Assembly: GCF_022601895.1 (NCBI RefSeq)
Contig: NZ_JAKVIO010000035.1
Coordinates: 1 to 46,378 of the forward strand
Length of the DNA stretch: 46,378 nt
DNA from: Sphingomonas sp. LaA6.9
GTDB taxonomy: Bacteria; Pseudomonadota; Alphaproteobacteria; Sphingomonadales; Sphingomonadaceae
Reading direction: 5' to 3'
The position numbers and the translations under genes are program-made. Shown in pieces: positions 27,692-38,000 of the stretch. Numbering within the stretch: the first letter of the stretch is position 1; each line of letters opens with the position of its first letter. Under the pieces are notes generated by a model that saw only the letters and a program-made list of their open reading frames with translations, ran no database searches and had not been told where the DNA came from.

Positions 27692-28507
27692 TCAATTCTC
27701 GCTGTCGAGCTTGCCGAACTTCGCTTCGAAGCTCTTGATGTCGCCTTTGGCGAGATAACCGGCCTGCTCGATCCAGAGGTCGCGGGTGATGCGGCCCTTG
27801 AAGGTGCCGAGCTGACCGTCGACGCGTTCGATATCGGCCGGCCCCCATGCAGCGATCTGCGCGAAGCTGTTGACGCCGAGACCATTGAGCAGCGTCACGA
27901 GCTTGGGACCGACGCCCTTGAGCTGGAGCAGGTTGTCGGGTTTCGCGGGCGCAGCGGGCTTCGCTGCGGCCTTGGGCTTCGGAGCCGCCTTGGCAGCTGC
28001 AGGTTTCGCAGCCGGCTTGGCAACCGGCGCCTTGGCAGCCGGTGTTTTGGCGGCGGGCTTCGCTGCTGGCTTTTTCTCGACAGGTGCCTTTGCTGTCTTG
28101 GCGGCCGGCGCTGCCGCCTTCTTGGCAGCGGGTGCCTTGGCCGGGGCGGGTTTGGCCTCTGCCTTGGGCTTGGCCGCAGGCGTCTTTGCCGGGGCCTTGG
28201 CGACGACTGGCTTGGGCGCTGCCTTCTTGGCGATCGGCGCCTTGGGCGCGGGCGTCACCGCAATCGGAACGGGCGTGTCTATGTGCTCTTGCGCGGGGAT
28301 CTCGCCAGCAAAGGCAAGCGGTTCGGAAGGCTTGGCGATGGGTTCCGCGATCTTTGCAGGTTCGGCTGCGGCGCCGGGGGGCGTTGCTGGCTTTGCCGGG
28401 ATCGAAGGCTTGTCCCCGGGTGCGGCGCCGCGCCCCCAGACCCACCAGATGATGCCCGCGCCGAACGCCAGTACGATCAGCACAAATACCCAGTTTACGT
28501 CGGTCAT
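27692..28507 (-). CDS. Membrane-anchored helix-hairpin-helix protein with Ala/Lys/Pro linker
   Basis: A 271-residue protein. Residues 6-25 form one membrane segment (WVFVLIVLAFGAGIIWWVWG). A low-complexity Ala/Lys/Pro linker (about 85-190) made of PAAK, APAK and KPAA-like units resembles histone H1 or AlgP tails. A C-terminal helix-hairpin-helix domain follows (LLQLKGVGPKLVTLLNGLG, about 193-211, then WGPADIERVDGQL). This C-terminal domain is seen elsewhere alone or fused to NADH dehydrogenase subunits. HhH motifs bind DNA backbone non-specifically. I infer a membrane-tethered nucleoid contact; a purely protein-binding role is also possible. Confidence 0.85.
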   Translation of the reverse strand: MTDVNWVFVLIVLAFGAGIIWWVWGRGAAPGDKPSIPAKPATPPGAAAEPAKIAEPIAKPSEPLAFAGEIPAQEHIDTPVPIAVTPAPKAPIAKKAAPKPVVAKAPAKTPAAKPKAEAKPAPAKAPAAKKAAAPAAKTAKAPVEKKPAAKPAAKTPAAKAPVAKPAAKPAAAKAAPKPKAAAKPAAPAKPDNLLQLKGVGPKLVTLLNGLGVNSFAQIAAWGPADIERVDGQLGTFKGRITRDLWIEQAGYLAKGDIKSFEAKFGKLDSEN

Positions 28508-28555
28508 GTCCGCGTCCCCTATTCCGACGGGCTTCTCGCCCCCCTCAGACAGAAA

Positions 28556-28583
28556 AGCCTAGCGAATCGCGATGCGCTGTCCA
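28556..28583 (-). promoter_or_regulatory. Candidate promoter of the helix-hairpin-helix gene
   Basis: On the minus strand TGGACA (28583-28578) and, after 16 bases, TAGGCT (28561-28556) within GCTAGGC. It resembles alphaproteobacterial housekeeping promoters and leaves a 42-base leader with AGGGGA before the ATG. Confidence 0.4.
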
Positions 28584-28606
28584 CCCCCCAATGGGTTACG
28601 CGGAGG

Positions 28607-30373
28607 TTACCGCCCTCCGCCGCCCCCGGTGTCGCGAGATCCGGCGAGGCTTGCGAGCTTCACGAACTCCTGCCGCCAGAAATTCTGCTGGACCCCCGCA
28701 AGCCGCTGAACATCGACATAGCCGAAGCCGTTGAGATATTTGTCACCCCGCAGCTTCTGGCCAAAGCCCGCTACCGCGACCGCAAAGGCCATGTCGCCAT
28801 GCGGACGTTGCGCGGCAGCGATCGCGCGCGCGGGGACGGTACGCTCTATCAGCCGGGAGGTGGCGCCATCGGGCAGCTTGTAGCGCAGCTTTACATAGGC
28901 GAGCTCGGAGGCCGGACCCGCGCCGGGCAGGCGCTGGTTCATCTCGTAGCGCCGTTCGGGCAACCAGCCCTTGGCGCCCGCGGGCACGACCTCGTAGATC
29001 GCGGTCACCTGATGCCCGGCGCCGATATCGCCCGCATCGACGCGGTCATTGTCGAAATCGTCCTCGGCGAGCAGGCGGTTCTCATAGCCGATCAGCCGGT
29101 ATTCGCTGACCCAGGCGGGATTGAACTCGACCTGGATCTTGACGTCCCTGGCGATCGTGAAGAGCGTCGAGCTCAACTCCTCGTCGAGCACCTTCTGCGC
29201 CTCGGTCGCGCTGTCGATATAGGCATAGTTGCCGTTGCCGACATCGGCGATGCTCTCCATCAGCGCTTCATTATAGTTGTTGTCGCCAAAGCCCAGCGTG
29301 GTGAGCGTGATGCCGTGTTCGCGCTCGCGCTTGACCATGTCCTCAAGTGTCTCATTATTGGTGACGCCGACGTTGAAGTCGCCATCGGTGGCGATCAGGA
29401 TACGGTTGATGCCGCCCTTGATATAGCTGGCGCGCGCGGTGGCGTACGCGAGCGACAGGCCAGCGCCCCCCGCCGTCGAGCCGCCCGCCTGGAGGCAGTC
29501 GAGCGCCTGCTTCACATAGTTCTTGTCATGCGTCGGCTCGAGCACGATTCCTGCCGCGCCCGCATAGACGACGATCGAAACGCGGTCGCGCGGGGTCAGC
29601 TTGTCGGCGAGCATCATCAGCGCCGATTTCACCAGCGGCAGCCGATCGGGCGGCGACATCGATCCCGAGACGTCGACGAGGAAGACGAGATTGGCCGGCG
29701 GCCGCTCGGCGCTGGTCGTGTCATAGCCGCGCAGGCCGATGCGCATCAGTCGCGTCTCCGCATTCCAAGGCGTGCGCGCAACGTCGGTCGTGATCGTGAA
29801 GGGAGTCTCGCGCGATTTGGGAGCAGGATAGTCGTAGCGGAAATAGTTGATCATCTCCTCGGTGCGCACCGCGGCGGTCGGTGGCACCTGGCCCTGATTG
29901 AGGAAGCGGCGGACGTTGGAATAGCTGCCCGTGTCGACATCGACCGAGAAGGTCGAGACGGGCGTCTCGGCCACCGACTGGATCGCGGCAACTGCGTGAC
30001 CTTCGTAACGCGCGGTGTCGGGCGGGGGCGCATGGTGCGCTGCCGTTGTGACGATCGGCGCTGCGGCGTTGAGGGGCGGGCTCTGGACCCTTGTCCCCGT
30101 TACGACCATTTCCTGCGTGCCTTGCGACGCCCTGGGCGGTGGAGGGGGTGCGGGTGGTGGCGGAGGCGGCGCGATCATCGGCTGTCTGGGCGCGAAGACC
30201 TTGCCAGTGCGCGGCATCGGCCGCGCAGCGTCGTCGATCGCGCGTGGATTGCATCGCACTGGCGAGGGTACTGGCGGCGCGACACTCAGTGCCGATGCGG
30301 GCAGGGGCAGCGGGGTGGCGGATGTCAGGATGACGGCGGCGAGTGCCATGCCGGTCAATGGTCGTGAGCGCAT
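28607..30373 (-). CDS. Exported YfbK-like von Willebrand A protein
   Basis: A 588-residue exported protein. A signal peptide is followed by a proline-rich run (DNA 30134-30169) and an EMVVTGTRV segment (about residues 88-96) like a TonB-receptor N-terminus. The YfbK N-domain (FSVDVDTGSYSNVRRFLNQG, EEMINYFRYDYP) precedes a VWA domain with MIDAS DVSGS (Asp234, Ser236, Ser238) and the DUF3520-type C-domain (TLGFGDNNYNEALMESIADV, GDMAFAVAVAGFGQKLRG). The function of YfbK is unknown. GGGAGGG just upstream of the ATG at 30373 supports this start rather than the ATG 13 codons earlier. No membrane anchor is seen at the C-terminus, which ends in a Gly-rich tail. Confidence 0.92.
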   Translation of the reverse strand: MRSRPLTGMALAAVILTSATPLPLPASALSVAPPVPSPVRCNPRAIDDAARPMPRTGKVFAPRQPMIAPPPPPPAPPPPPRASQGTQEMVVTGTRVQSPPLNAAAPIVTTAAHHAPPPDTARYEGHAVAAIQSVAETPVSTFSVDVDTGSYSNVRRFLNQGQVPPTAAVRTEEMINYFRYDYPAPKSRETPFTITTDVARTPWNAETRLMRIGLRGYDTTSAERPPANLVFLVDVSGSMSPPDRLPLVKSALMMLADKLTPRDRVSIVVYAGAAGIVLEPTHDKNYVKQALDCLQAGGSTAGGAGLSLAYATARASYIKGGINRILIATDGDFNVGVTNNETLEDMVKREREHGITLTTLGFGDNNYNEALMESIADVGNGNYAYIDSATEAQKVLDEELSSTLFTIARDVKIQVEFNPAWVSEYRLIGYENRLLAEDDFDNDRVDAGDIGAGHQVTAIYEVVPAGAKGWLPERRYEMNQRLPGAGPASELAYVKLRYKLPDGATSRLIERTVPARAIAAAQRPHGDMAFAVAVAGFGQKLRGDKYLNGFGYVDVQRLAGVQQNFWRQEFVKLASLAGSRDTGGGGGR

Positions 30374-30485
30374 ATATCCCTCCCAGCGGGTGTGCCGGGC
30401 CGATATCTTCATCGCGCCCGGATCAAGCGACCTCGAAGGCGATCATTGCGCTGTCAACATGACCGGCGGATTAACGAATGTGACA

Positions 30486-31763
30486 TTATATCGCTTCGCG
30501 TTCGACCTCGCGCCAGCCGATGTCGCGGCGGCAGAAGCCGGTGGGAAAGCCGATCGCGTCGACCGCGGCATAGGCGGAGGCTTGCGCGCGGGTGACGTTC
30601 GGTCCGCTCGCGGTAACGTTGAGCACGCGCCCGCCATTGGCGACGAGCGCGCTGTCCTTGAGCACTGTACCCGCGTGGAAGACCTTTGCGCCCGTCGCCT
30701 CCGCCGCCTCGATGCCTGTAATCGCTCCGCCCTTTTCGGGGGTGCCGGGGTAACCCCGCGCCGCCATGACGACGGTGAGCGCGACCTCGGGCTTCATCGC
30801 GGGCGGCTCCATCCCGGCAAGCCGCCCCTCGGCGGTTGCGAGCAGCAGGTCGAGCAGATCGTCGGCGAGTCGCATCATCAGCACCTGGCATTCGGGGTCG
30901 CCGAAGCGGACATTATATTCGATCAGCTTCGGTCCCTCGTCGGTCAGCATCAGTCCGGCGAAGAATACGCCCGAATAAGGCATCCCCGCCTCGGCCATCG
31001 CGCGTGCGGTCGGAGCGACGATCTCATCCATGACGCGCCGCTCAAGCTCGGGGGTGAGCACGCGCGCGGGGCTATAGGCGCCCATGCCGCCGGTATTGGG
31101 GCCGGTATCGCCCTCGCCGACGCGCTTGTGATCCTGCGCCGAGCCGAAGGGCAGCACGGTGGTGCCGTCGCACAGCGCGAAAAAGCTCGCTTCCTCGCCC
31201 GTCATGAACTCCTCGATCACGACCTCTGCGCCCGCCACGCCGAAGCTGCCTGAGAACATCTCCTCGACCGCGGCCTCGGCGGCCTCGCGCGTCTCGGCGA
31301 TGATCACGCCCTTGCCCGCCGCGAGTCCGTCCGCCTTCACCACGACGGGGAAGCCGAAATCGTCGAGTGCTGCGAGCGCGCCGTCCTTGCTTGTCGCGCG
31401 GACATAGGCGGCGGTGGGGATATTGGCGCGCGCGCACAGGTCCTTGGTGAAACCCTTGGAACCCTCGAGCTGCGCGGCGGCCTTGTTCGGCCCGAAAACC
31501 GCGATGCCCATCGTCCTGAGATTGTCGGCAAGGCCGTCGACCAGCGGCGCCTCGGGTCCGACAACGACGAGTGCGATCGAATTGCGGATACAGAAATCGA
31601 TCACCGCGCGGTGATCGACGGGATCGATCTCGACCAGCTCGGCATGCGCGGCTATGCCCGGATTTCCGGGGGCTGCGAACAGCCTGGTCAGCCTCGGCGA
31701 TTGCGCCAGCTTCCAGGCGAGCGCATGTTCGCGGCCCCCCGAGCCCAAAAGCAGGACATTCAT
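30486..31763 (-). CDS. purD: Phosphoribosylamine-glycine ligase
   Basis: A 425-residue ATP-grasp enzyme of purine synthesis joining glycine to phosphoribosylamine. [19 protein letters not shown] opens the protein; [18 protein letters not shown] and [15 protein letters not shown] are the ATP-binding and metal-binding parts, with [20 protein letters not shown] diagnostic of PurD. The ATG at 31763 overlaps the xseA ATG on the other strand within the palindrome CATG. GAAGGGA about eight bases upstream acts as ribosome-binding site and lies inside xseA codons. Confidence 0.97.
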   Translation of the reverse strand: MNVLLLGSGGREHALAWKLAQSPRLTRLFAAPGNPGIAAHAELVEIDPVDHRAVIDFCIRNSIALVVVGPEAPLVDGLADNLRTMGIAVFGPNKAAAQLEGSKGFTKDLCARANIPTAAYVRATSKDGALAALDDFGFPVVVKADGLAAGKGVIIAETREAAEAAVEEMFSGSFGVAGAEVVIEEFMTGEEASFFALCDGTTVLPFGSAQDHKRVGEGDTGPNTGGMGAYSPARVLTPELERRVMDEIVAPTARAMAEAGMPYSGVFFAGLMLTDEGPKLIEYNVRFGDPECQVLMMRLADDLLDLLLATAEGRLAGMEPPAMKPEVALTVVMAARGYPGTPEKGGAITGIEAAEATGAKVFHAGTVLKDSALVANGGRVLNVTASGPNVTRAQASAYAAVDAIGFPTGFCRRDIGWREVEREAI

Positions 31764-33138
31764 GAGCGATCCCTTCGACAACGAGAATTCCGGGCGGCTG
31801 TTAGCCGAGGAGCGCGGCGGGGACAACGCGCCTGCACAGTCGGTGAGCGAATTGTCAGCAGCACTGAAGCGGATGGTCGAGGGCAATTTCAGCCATGTCC
31901 GGCTGCGCGGCGAGATTTCGGGACTGAAGCGTGCGGCGTCGGGCCATGTCTATCTGGCGCTCAAGGACGAGAATGCGGTCATAGATGCGGTGATCTGGAA
32001 GGGCGCGGCTAGCCAGATCGCCTTTCGCCCCGAGGACGGGATCGAGGTGATCGCGACGGGGCGGCTCACCACCTATCCCGGGCGCTCCAAATATCAGATC
32101 GTCATCGAGCGCCTCGAGCTGGCGGGCGAGGGCGCGCTGATGATGCTGCTCGAGCGCCTCAAGGCCAAGCTCGGCGCCGAAGGGCTGTTCGATCCCGCGC
32201 GCAAGGTGCCGCTGCCCTTCCTGCCGCGTGTGATCGGCGTGGTGACATCGCCCACCGGCGCGGTGATCCGCGACATCCTGCACCGCCTCGCCGACCGCTG
32301 CCCGACGCGCGTCATCGTCTGGCCCGTGCTTGTGCAGGGAGAGGGGGCGGCGGCGCAGGTGGCGGCCGCGGTCAACGGCTTCGATTCGATGCCCGCCGAT
32401 GGTCCCGTGCCGCGTCCCGATCTCGTCATCGTCGCGCGCGGCGGCGGCTCGATCGAGGACCTCTGGGCCTTCAACGAGGAGGTCGTCGTGCGCGCGGTCG
32501 CCAATTGCACGATCCCGATCATCTCGGCGGTGGGGCACGAGACCGATACGACCTTGTGCGACTATGCCGCGGACGTCCGCGCGCCGACCCCCACCGCGGC
32601 TGCCGAGATCGCGGTGCCCGTGCGCGCGGATCTCATCGCGCATCTGGGGCAGCAGCGGCTGCGCATGGCGCGCGCGGCCAATCGCTATCACGAACGCGGC
32701 GCCGAACGGCTTCAGGCGCTGGCGCGGCTCCTCCCCAAGCCGCAACAGCTGCTCGATCCCCAGCGCCAGCGCACCGACGATCTCGGCGAAAGGCTCAGGC
32801 GGGGGCTTGCGCACCGCTTGTCGGACGCGCGCGGCGAGCTGGCGCGTGCGAGCGGCGCGCTGCGTCCAGCGCTGCTCACCCAGCGCATCGCGCGCGATCG
32901 CGACCGTTTCGAGCGGCTCTGGCGCCTGATGGAGTCATTGAGCCCCAATCGCGTGCTCGACCGCGGCTATGCCTGGATCGAGAAACGCGGTGGCGGCGTG
33001 GTCACCAGCGCGGCCGGTGCGCGCGCGGCGGGCGCGCTCACGCTGCATTTCGGTGACGGCGCGGTCGACGCCCGGGTTGAGCGACCCGGCGGCAAGGCGT
33101 ATGATCCTGCCAAGCCAGAACAGCCTGAGCTCTTCTAG
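31762..33138 (+). CDS. xseA: Exodeoxyribonuclease VII large subunit
   Basis: A 458-residue nuclease. The N-terminal OB-fold has [20 protein letters not shown] and [20 protein letters not shown]. The catalytic domain has [16 protein letters not shown] (225-240) and [20 protein letters not shown]. The tail is a long coiled coil. With XseB it degrades single-stranded DNA; xseB is not in the window. The frame is open upstream over the antisense purD gene; ATG 31762 with AGGA seven to eight bases before it gives the family start. Confidence 0.97.
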   Translation: MSDPFDNENSGRLLAEERGGDNAPAQSVSELSAALKRMVEGNFSHVRLRGEISGLKRAASGHVYLALKDENAVIDAVIWKGAASQIAFRPEDGIEVIATGRLTTYPGRSKYQIVIERLELAGEGALMMLLERLKAKLGAEGLFDPARKVPLPFLPRVIGVVTSPTGAVIRDILHRLADRCPTRVIVWPVLVQGEGAAAQVAAAVNGFDSMPADGPVPRPDLVIVARGGGSIEDLWAFNEEVVVRAVANCTIPIISAVGHETDTTLCDYAADVRAPTPTAAAEIAVPVRADLIAHLGQQRLRMARAANRYHERGAERLQALARLLPKPQQLLDPQRQRTDDLGERLRRGLAHRLSDARGELARASGALRPALLTQRIARDRDRFERLWRLMESLSPNRVLDRGYAWIEKRGGGVVTSAAGARAAGALTLHFGDGAVDARVERPGGKAYDPAKPEQPELF

Positions 33139-33170
33139 CACAGGCCAATGAACAGGAGCGTAAAGACCCG

Positions 33171-33371
33171 ATGTTGATGTCGCATTCCGGACGGCCGGCG
33201 AAACTCCATTACATGGCGAACGGCTTCCGTGTGCTTGCATCGGGCGACCATGTGGTGTGCGCGATGACGGGCGAGAAGATACCGCTCGATCATCTGCGCT
33301 ACTGGAGCGTGGCGCGGCAGGAACCCTATGCCAGCGCCGAAATATCGGTGCGCGCCGAGCTTGATCGGTGA
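33171..33371 (+). CDS. DUF2093 family small protein
   Basis: A 66-residue soluble protein. GRPAKLHYMANGFRVLASGDHVVCAM and IPLDHLRYWSVARQEPYAS are typical of DUF2093, a small family of Alphaproteobacteria with unknown function. AGGAG lies about 12 bases before the ATG (9-10 before the alternative start at the third codon). It follows xseA by 32 bases and overlaps the M23 gene by GTGA, suggesting one transcript. Confidence 0.85.
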   Translation: MLMSHSGRPAKLHYMANGFRVLASGDHVVCAMTGEKIPLDHLRYWSVARQEPYASAEISVRAELDR

Positions 33372-34252
33372 GGCGCGCGACAGGCGTTGCGATCGCCCTC
33401 TCGCTCGCCGCCTGCACATCTGCGCCGGGGCCGGCGCCTTCGGTCATCAGCGCGCCCGTCCCGACCGCACCCCGCCCACCGGTTCGTCCGGACGTCGAGA
33501 TTGCCGGTCCCTTCAACCAGGGTGGCATCGCGCTCGGACGCGCTCCCTCGGATGCAGTGGCGCTGACCTTGGATGGCAAGCCGGTCGACGTCGCCTCCGA
33601 TGGCCGTTTCCTGATCGGCTTCGGGCGTGATGCGGCCGCGTCCGCGGAGTTGGTTGTCCGCCGCGCCGACGGTTCGACGGAGACGCGAATCCTGACCATT
33701 GCGCCGCGATCCTGGCGAATCGAGAATCTCGCGTCCCTTCCGCGGGTGCCGAGATCCAGCGCGGAATTCGAGCGGCTGCGTCCGCTCGAGCTCGAAGAGA
33801 TTGCGTCGGCCCGCACCGTCGCGTCCGGAAGCCAGGGCTGGCGGCAGCGCTTCGCATGGCCCGTGATCGGCCGCATATCGGGATTGTTCGGGTCGCAGCG
33901 CATCTATCGTGGCGAACCCGGCGCCTATCACTCGGGGGTCGATGTCGCGCGTCCGACCGGCACGCCCTTTTTCGCGCCCGCGGACGGCGTCGTCATTCTG
34001 GCCACCGACCGTCCGTTCACGCTGGAGGGCTACCTGCTCATGATCGATCACGGCATGGGGCTCAACAGCGCCTTTCTTCACCTGTCGCGTATCGACGTGA
34101 AGGCGGGTGACGTCGTGACGCAGGGGCAGATGCTCGGCACCATCGGCGCAAGCGGCCGCGCGACGGGGCCGCATCTTCACTGGGGCATGAAATGGCGCGA
34201 CGAACGGCTCGACCCGCTGCTCGTCGCGGGCGCGATGCCGGGCGGCAACTAG
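33368..34252 (+). CDS. M23-family metallopeptidase lipoprotein
   Basis: A 294-residue protein with a GTG start overlapping the DUF2093 stop (GTGA). The signal ends in lipobox SLAAC, giving a lipid-modified Cys16. The C-terminal LytM domain keeps all zinc and catalytic residues: His188-x3-Asp192 (YHSGVDVA), His238 (LHLS) and His269-Leu-His271 (GPHLHWG). It is therefore probably an active peptidoglycan endopeptidase rather than a degenerate activator such as EnvC. The region 42-120 forms an Ig-like beta domain. Its TAG stop shares CTAG with the convergent gene. Confidence 0.93.
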   Translation: MRRATGVAIALSLAACTSAPGPAPSVISAPVPTAPRPPVRPDVEIAGPFNQGGIALGRAPSDAVALTLDGKPVDVASDGRFLIGFGRDAAASAELVVRRADGSTETRILTIAPRSWRIENLASLPRVPRSSAEFERLRPLELEEIASARTVASGSQGWRQRFAWPVIGRISGLFGSQRIYRGEPGAYHSGVDVARPTGTPFFAPADGVVILATDRPFTLEGYLLMIDHGMGLNSAFLHLSRIDVKAGDVVTQGQMLGTIGASGRATGPHLHWGMKWRDERLDPLLVAGAMPGGN

Positions 34253-34788
34253 TTTTCGCGCCTGACCCTGACCGACGGCTGTCCGTTGAATGAGGCAAAA
34301 TACGAACCCAGCGAGGCGCGTCGGATTCTGACCTTTGTCCCGGGCTTGGGGCCCACGGCCACGGGCTTCTGGTCGATCTGCGACCAGCTTGCGCCGTCTT
34401 CCAGCGTGAACCGCCATCCGCCGTCGGCGGTGCGCCCCGTTCCGCGGACCACGGCCTCGATTTCCTTGATCTCCTCCTTTTCTTCGGCGTCTTCGCTGTC
34501 CCCGAAGATCTTGAGCGAGGGGAGGGTGAAGCCGAAAAGGCCGCGGCGGGCTTCGCGCACCTGCTCCTTGTCGACGATCACGACGTCGCGCTGCTTCTCG
34601 GCGCTTTCGAGCGCGCTGACCTGTGCATCGTAGCATGCGAGGCGCTGGGCGGCGTCGCTGACCGCCTTGCAGTCGAGCAGATTCTGGAAAGCTGCGGAGC
34701 GGGGCTTCTCCTCGTTTGCCTCCCTGGCCAATCCGGGTGCGGCGGCGACGAGTGTAGAAATAGCAATCAGAAGGGCGGCGCGCTTCAT
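34249..34788 (-). CDS. Exported conserved hypothetical protein with Cys pair
   Basis: A 179-residue protein with a signal peptide (MKRAALLIAISTLVAAAPGLA). The mature N-terminus has LLDCKAVSDAAQRLACYDAQ with Cys40 and Cys52, a motif found in several small sphingomonad periplasmic proteins, probably forming a disulfide. An acidic stretch (EDAEEKEEIKEIE) separates it from a C-terminal beta-rich part (WRFTLEDGASWSQID, KVRIRRASLGSYF) resembling a small OB- or SH3-like domain. The function is unknown. GGGAGA eight bases upstream of the ATG supports the start. Confidence 0.8.
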   Translation of the reverse strand: MKRAALLIAISTLVAAAPGLAREANEEKPRSAAFQNLLDCKAVSDAAQRLACYDAQVSALESAEKQRDVVIVDKEQVREARRGLFGFTLPSLKIFGDSEDAEEKEEIKEIEAVVRGTGRTADGGWRFTLEDGASWSQIDQKPVAVGPKPGTKVRIRRASLGSYFASFNGQPSVRVRREN

Positions 34789-35076
34789 TCGATATCTCCC
34801 TGTGTCGCCGGCGTTGTGAAGCGGTCTGCGGCACGATGCAAGAATGCGCCGCGGCTCGGGCGAAACCGCGCCCCGTACTGTGTGGCATAATGGATACACA
34901 CCGCCGAGAACTTAGTCTTCAGCCCGTATCCGGCGTTTACAACCCGCCGATCATTGGGGCATTTCGCACCACAGTCTGTTGGGAGAGCGCCGTGCAGGGA
35001 GCGCGTGCTTTGCCCAGACAGCCAACATATCGGGTCGAACAATTCGCCTCGATCGCTCCAGAAAAGGGACTGGAAA
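34789..35076. promoter_or_regulatory. Divergent gap upstream of the second TonB receptor
   Basis: This 288-bp region must hold promoters for the minus-strand hypothetical gene and the plus-strand receptor. A CATAAT sequence near 34885 is the only -10-like element I noticed, without a good -35. The open frame of the receptor extends back to 34954 but lacks a signal-peptide start there. No small gene is supported. Confidence 0.4.
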
Positions 35077-38000
35077 GTGAGCAAATCTCTCAAATATACG
35101 AGCCTGCGCGGGGGCGTTGCGTCCTTTGCACTTGGCTTGGCCATGATCTCGGCGCCTGCCTTTGCGCAGGACGAGCCCCAGGCCGCCGAAGCGGCCGAAG
35201 GCGAAGCCATCATCGTCACCGGCTCGCGCATTCCGCAGCCCAACCTCGAATCGGCTGCGCCGGTTACCGTCGTTGGCGCCGAGGACATCAAGCTGCAGGG
35301 CACCACCAAGATGGAGGACCTGCTCAACTCGCTGCCCGGCGTGTCTGCAAGCCAGGCCTCGACGCTCTCCAACGGCGCTGACGGTACGGCATCGGTCGAC
35401 CTTCGTGGCCTCGGCACGAGCCGCACGCTGACCCTCGTCAACGGCCGTCGCCTGCTGCCGGGCGATCCGAGCCCGACCAGCGGTTCGGCTGCCGACATCA
35501 ACATCATACCCGCTTCGATCGTGAAGCGCGTCGAGGTCCTGACGGGCGGTGCGTCGTCGACCTATGGTGCGGACGCGGTCGCGGGCGTCGTGAACTTCAT
35601 CATGGATACCGATTTCGAGGGTATCAAGTTCGACGGCCAGTACAGCTTCTCCCAGCACAACAACCGCAACGAGTTCATGCCGCCGCTGCTCGATGCGCGC
35701 GCGGCTCAGGGTCTTGCCGGCTATGGCTATCCCAAGGGCAGCGTCGTCGACGGCGGGACCATCGACGCCACGGTCTCGATCGGCACCAAGTTTGACGATG
35801 GCCGCGGCCATGCAGTCGTCTATGCCGGCTACCGCAAGGCCAAGCCGGTCCTGCAGTCGCGCCGCGATTTCAGCGCCTGCACCCTGCAGAACACTGGCGC
35901 TGGCGTACCACGCTGCGGCGGTTCGGCGACCTCGGACAACGGAAACGTGATCGTGTTCGACGATTTCGGCGGTGCTCGTGCGACGTCGACGATCTACACC
36001 TTCGCGCCCGGTGGCGGTTTCAACAACTCGACCACGCTCTACAACTTCGCACCGACCAACTATTTCCAGCGGCCGGACGAACGCTACACTGCGGGCCTGT
36101 TCGCGAACTACGAGATCAACGACTCGATCAAGCCGTATCTCGAGTTCATGTTCATGGACGACCGCACGGTTGCCCAGATCGCGCCTTCGGGTGACTTCGG
36201 CAATACGCTGACGATCAACTGCGACAATCCGCTCATGTCGGCGGCTCAGCGCGCCGTAGTCTGCGACAACGAGAACCTGATCAACGGCTTCCTGGGCGTC
36301 TTCCCGCTGGCGCAGGGCGCTCCCTACAACCCCAATCCGGGGGCGGCGCCGATCGACTTCACCGATCCGACGACCGGAGCGACCTATAACAGGGCGTTCT
36401 TCCAGTTGCTCCGCCGCAACGTCGAAGGTGGTCCTCGCCGGTCCGACCTGCACCACACCAATTTCCGTACGGTCATTGGTTCGAAGGGCGATCTGGATAA
36501 TGTCTGGTCGTACGACGCTTATTACCAGTATGGCCGGTCGAACTACACGCAGGTCTATTCGAACGAGTTCTCGGTAGCGCGTCTTACCCGCGCGCTCGAT
36601 GTCGTGACTGGTCCCAACGGCACCCCGGTGTGCCGCTCGGTCGTCGACGGCACCGATCCGAACTGCGTGCCCTATAACGTCTTCGGCGGCGCGGGCTCCG
36701 TGAGCCCCGCAGCGGTTGCCTATCTGTCGGCGACCGGCTTCCAGAAGGGCCAGACCTCGGAGCAGGTCGCGAGCGCCTCGTTCACCGGTCTTCTTGGTGA
36801 ATATGGCTTCCAGACCCCCTGGGCCGAAGACGGCGTTGGCATCAACGTCGGTGTGGAATGGCGCAAGGAGTCGCTGGAACTGAACACCGACAACGCCTTC
36901 CAGACGGGTGATCTCACCGGTCAGGGCGGCGCGACGCTGCCGCTTTCGGGCAACTTCCGCGTCTATGACCTGTTCGGCGAAGTCCAGATCCCGATCGTGC
37001 AGGACAGCTTCATCCACGATTTTTCGATCAACGCGGGTTATCGCAAGTCGTGGTACGAGACGAGCGCCGATCGCAAGTATGACACCGACACCTACAAGGT
37101 CGGCGTCGAACTCGCGCCGATCCCGGATATTCGCCTGCGCGGTGCATATAACCGGGCCGTCCGTGCTCCGAACATCCAGGAACTGTTCGCCACCAACACC
37201 GTCGCTTTGAACGGCAGCGTGGATCCCTGCGCCGGCATCACGATCACCGCAACGGATTATGGCTGTCTTGCTCAGGGTCTTCTGGTCGGCCAGCGGACTG
37301 CCGCGAACCCGGCGGGCCAGTATAACGGCTTGATCGGCGGCAACCCCGATCTGCAGCCCGAAAAGGCGACGACAAAGACCTTCGGTGTGGTCCTTCAGCC
37401 CGGCTTCCTGCCGCGCTTCGCGCTGACCATCGATTATTTCGATATCAAGGTCGACAACGCGATCCGTGCTTTCGGTCAGGATGCAGTGCTGGGTGACTGC
37501 GTCGCCAACTCGACCGCAACGGCGGCGGCCGCATCTTGCGACCTCGTCAATCGTGACGCGGCCGGCTCGCTGTGGCTGACCCCGGGCGGTTTCGTTACCG
37601 ACCTTCCGAACAACGTCGGCAAGCTTCGGACCAAGGGTATCGAGGTCAACGGTTCGTACTCGCACAGCCTCGACTTCGGCACGATCTCGGCCAGCTTCAT
37701 CGGGACCTATCTCGACAAGTACAAGATCGACAACGGTCTGACCGAGCCCTTCGACTGCGCGGGTCTCTATGGTCCGACCTGCACCATCGGCGGCACCACC
37801 AACGCCGGTGCGCCGCTGCCCGAATGGCGGCACAAGGCGCGCGTGACGCTGAACACCGAAATGGGTCTCGGCTTCTCGGTGCAGTGGCGCTATGTCGGCG
37901 AGGTCACGGCCGAAACGCTGGAAGACAATGAGTCGATCGGCGCTCCTGTCAGCTCGCAATTCGATCCGGGTCTGAAGCTCAAGGCGCAGAACTATATCGA

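Noticed and set aside
27950-28260. Possible tandem DNA repeat array or CRISPR-like region
   Set aside because: The repetition is coding: it encodes the Ala/Lys/Pro linker with irregular unit length. There are no fixed repeats or spacers.
30083-30169. Fused TonB receptor fragment or pseudogene in the YfbK-like gene
   Set aside because: Only about ten residues resemble a receptor. No plug or barrel sequence is present and the frame is intact.
27677-30367. An 896-codon plus-strand frame across the HhH and YfbK-like genes
   Set aside because: It is a shadow of two minus-strand genes with clear domains, and is rich in Gly, Arg and Leu repeats from the antisense Ala/Lys/Pro linker.
34951-37959. 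A 1002-codon open frame antisense to the second TonB receptor
   Set aside because: Same cause. The translated sequence is composition-biased and the receptor on the plus strand is unmistakable.
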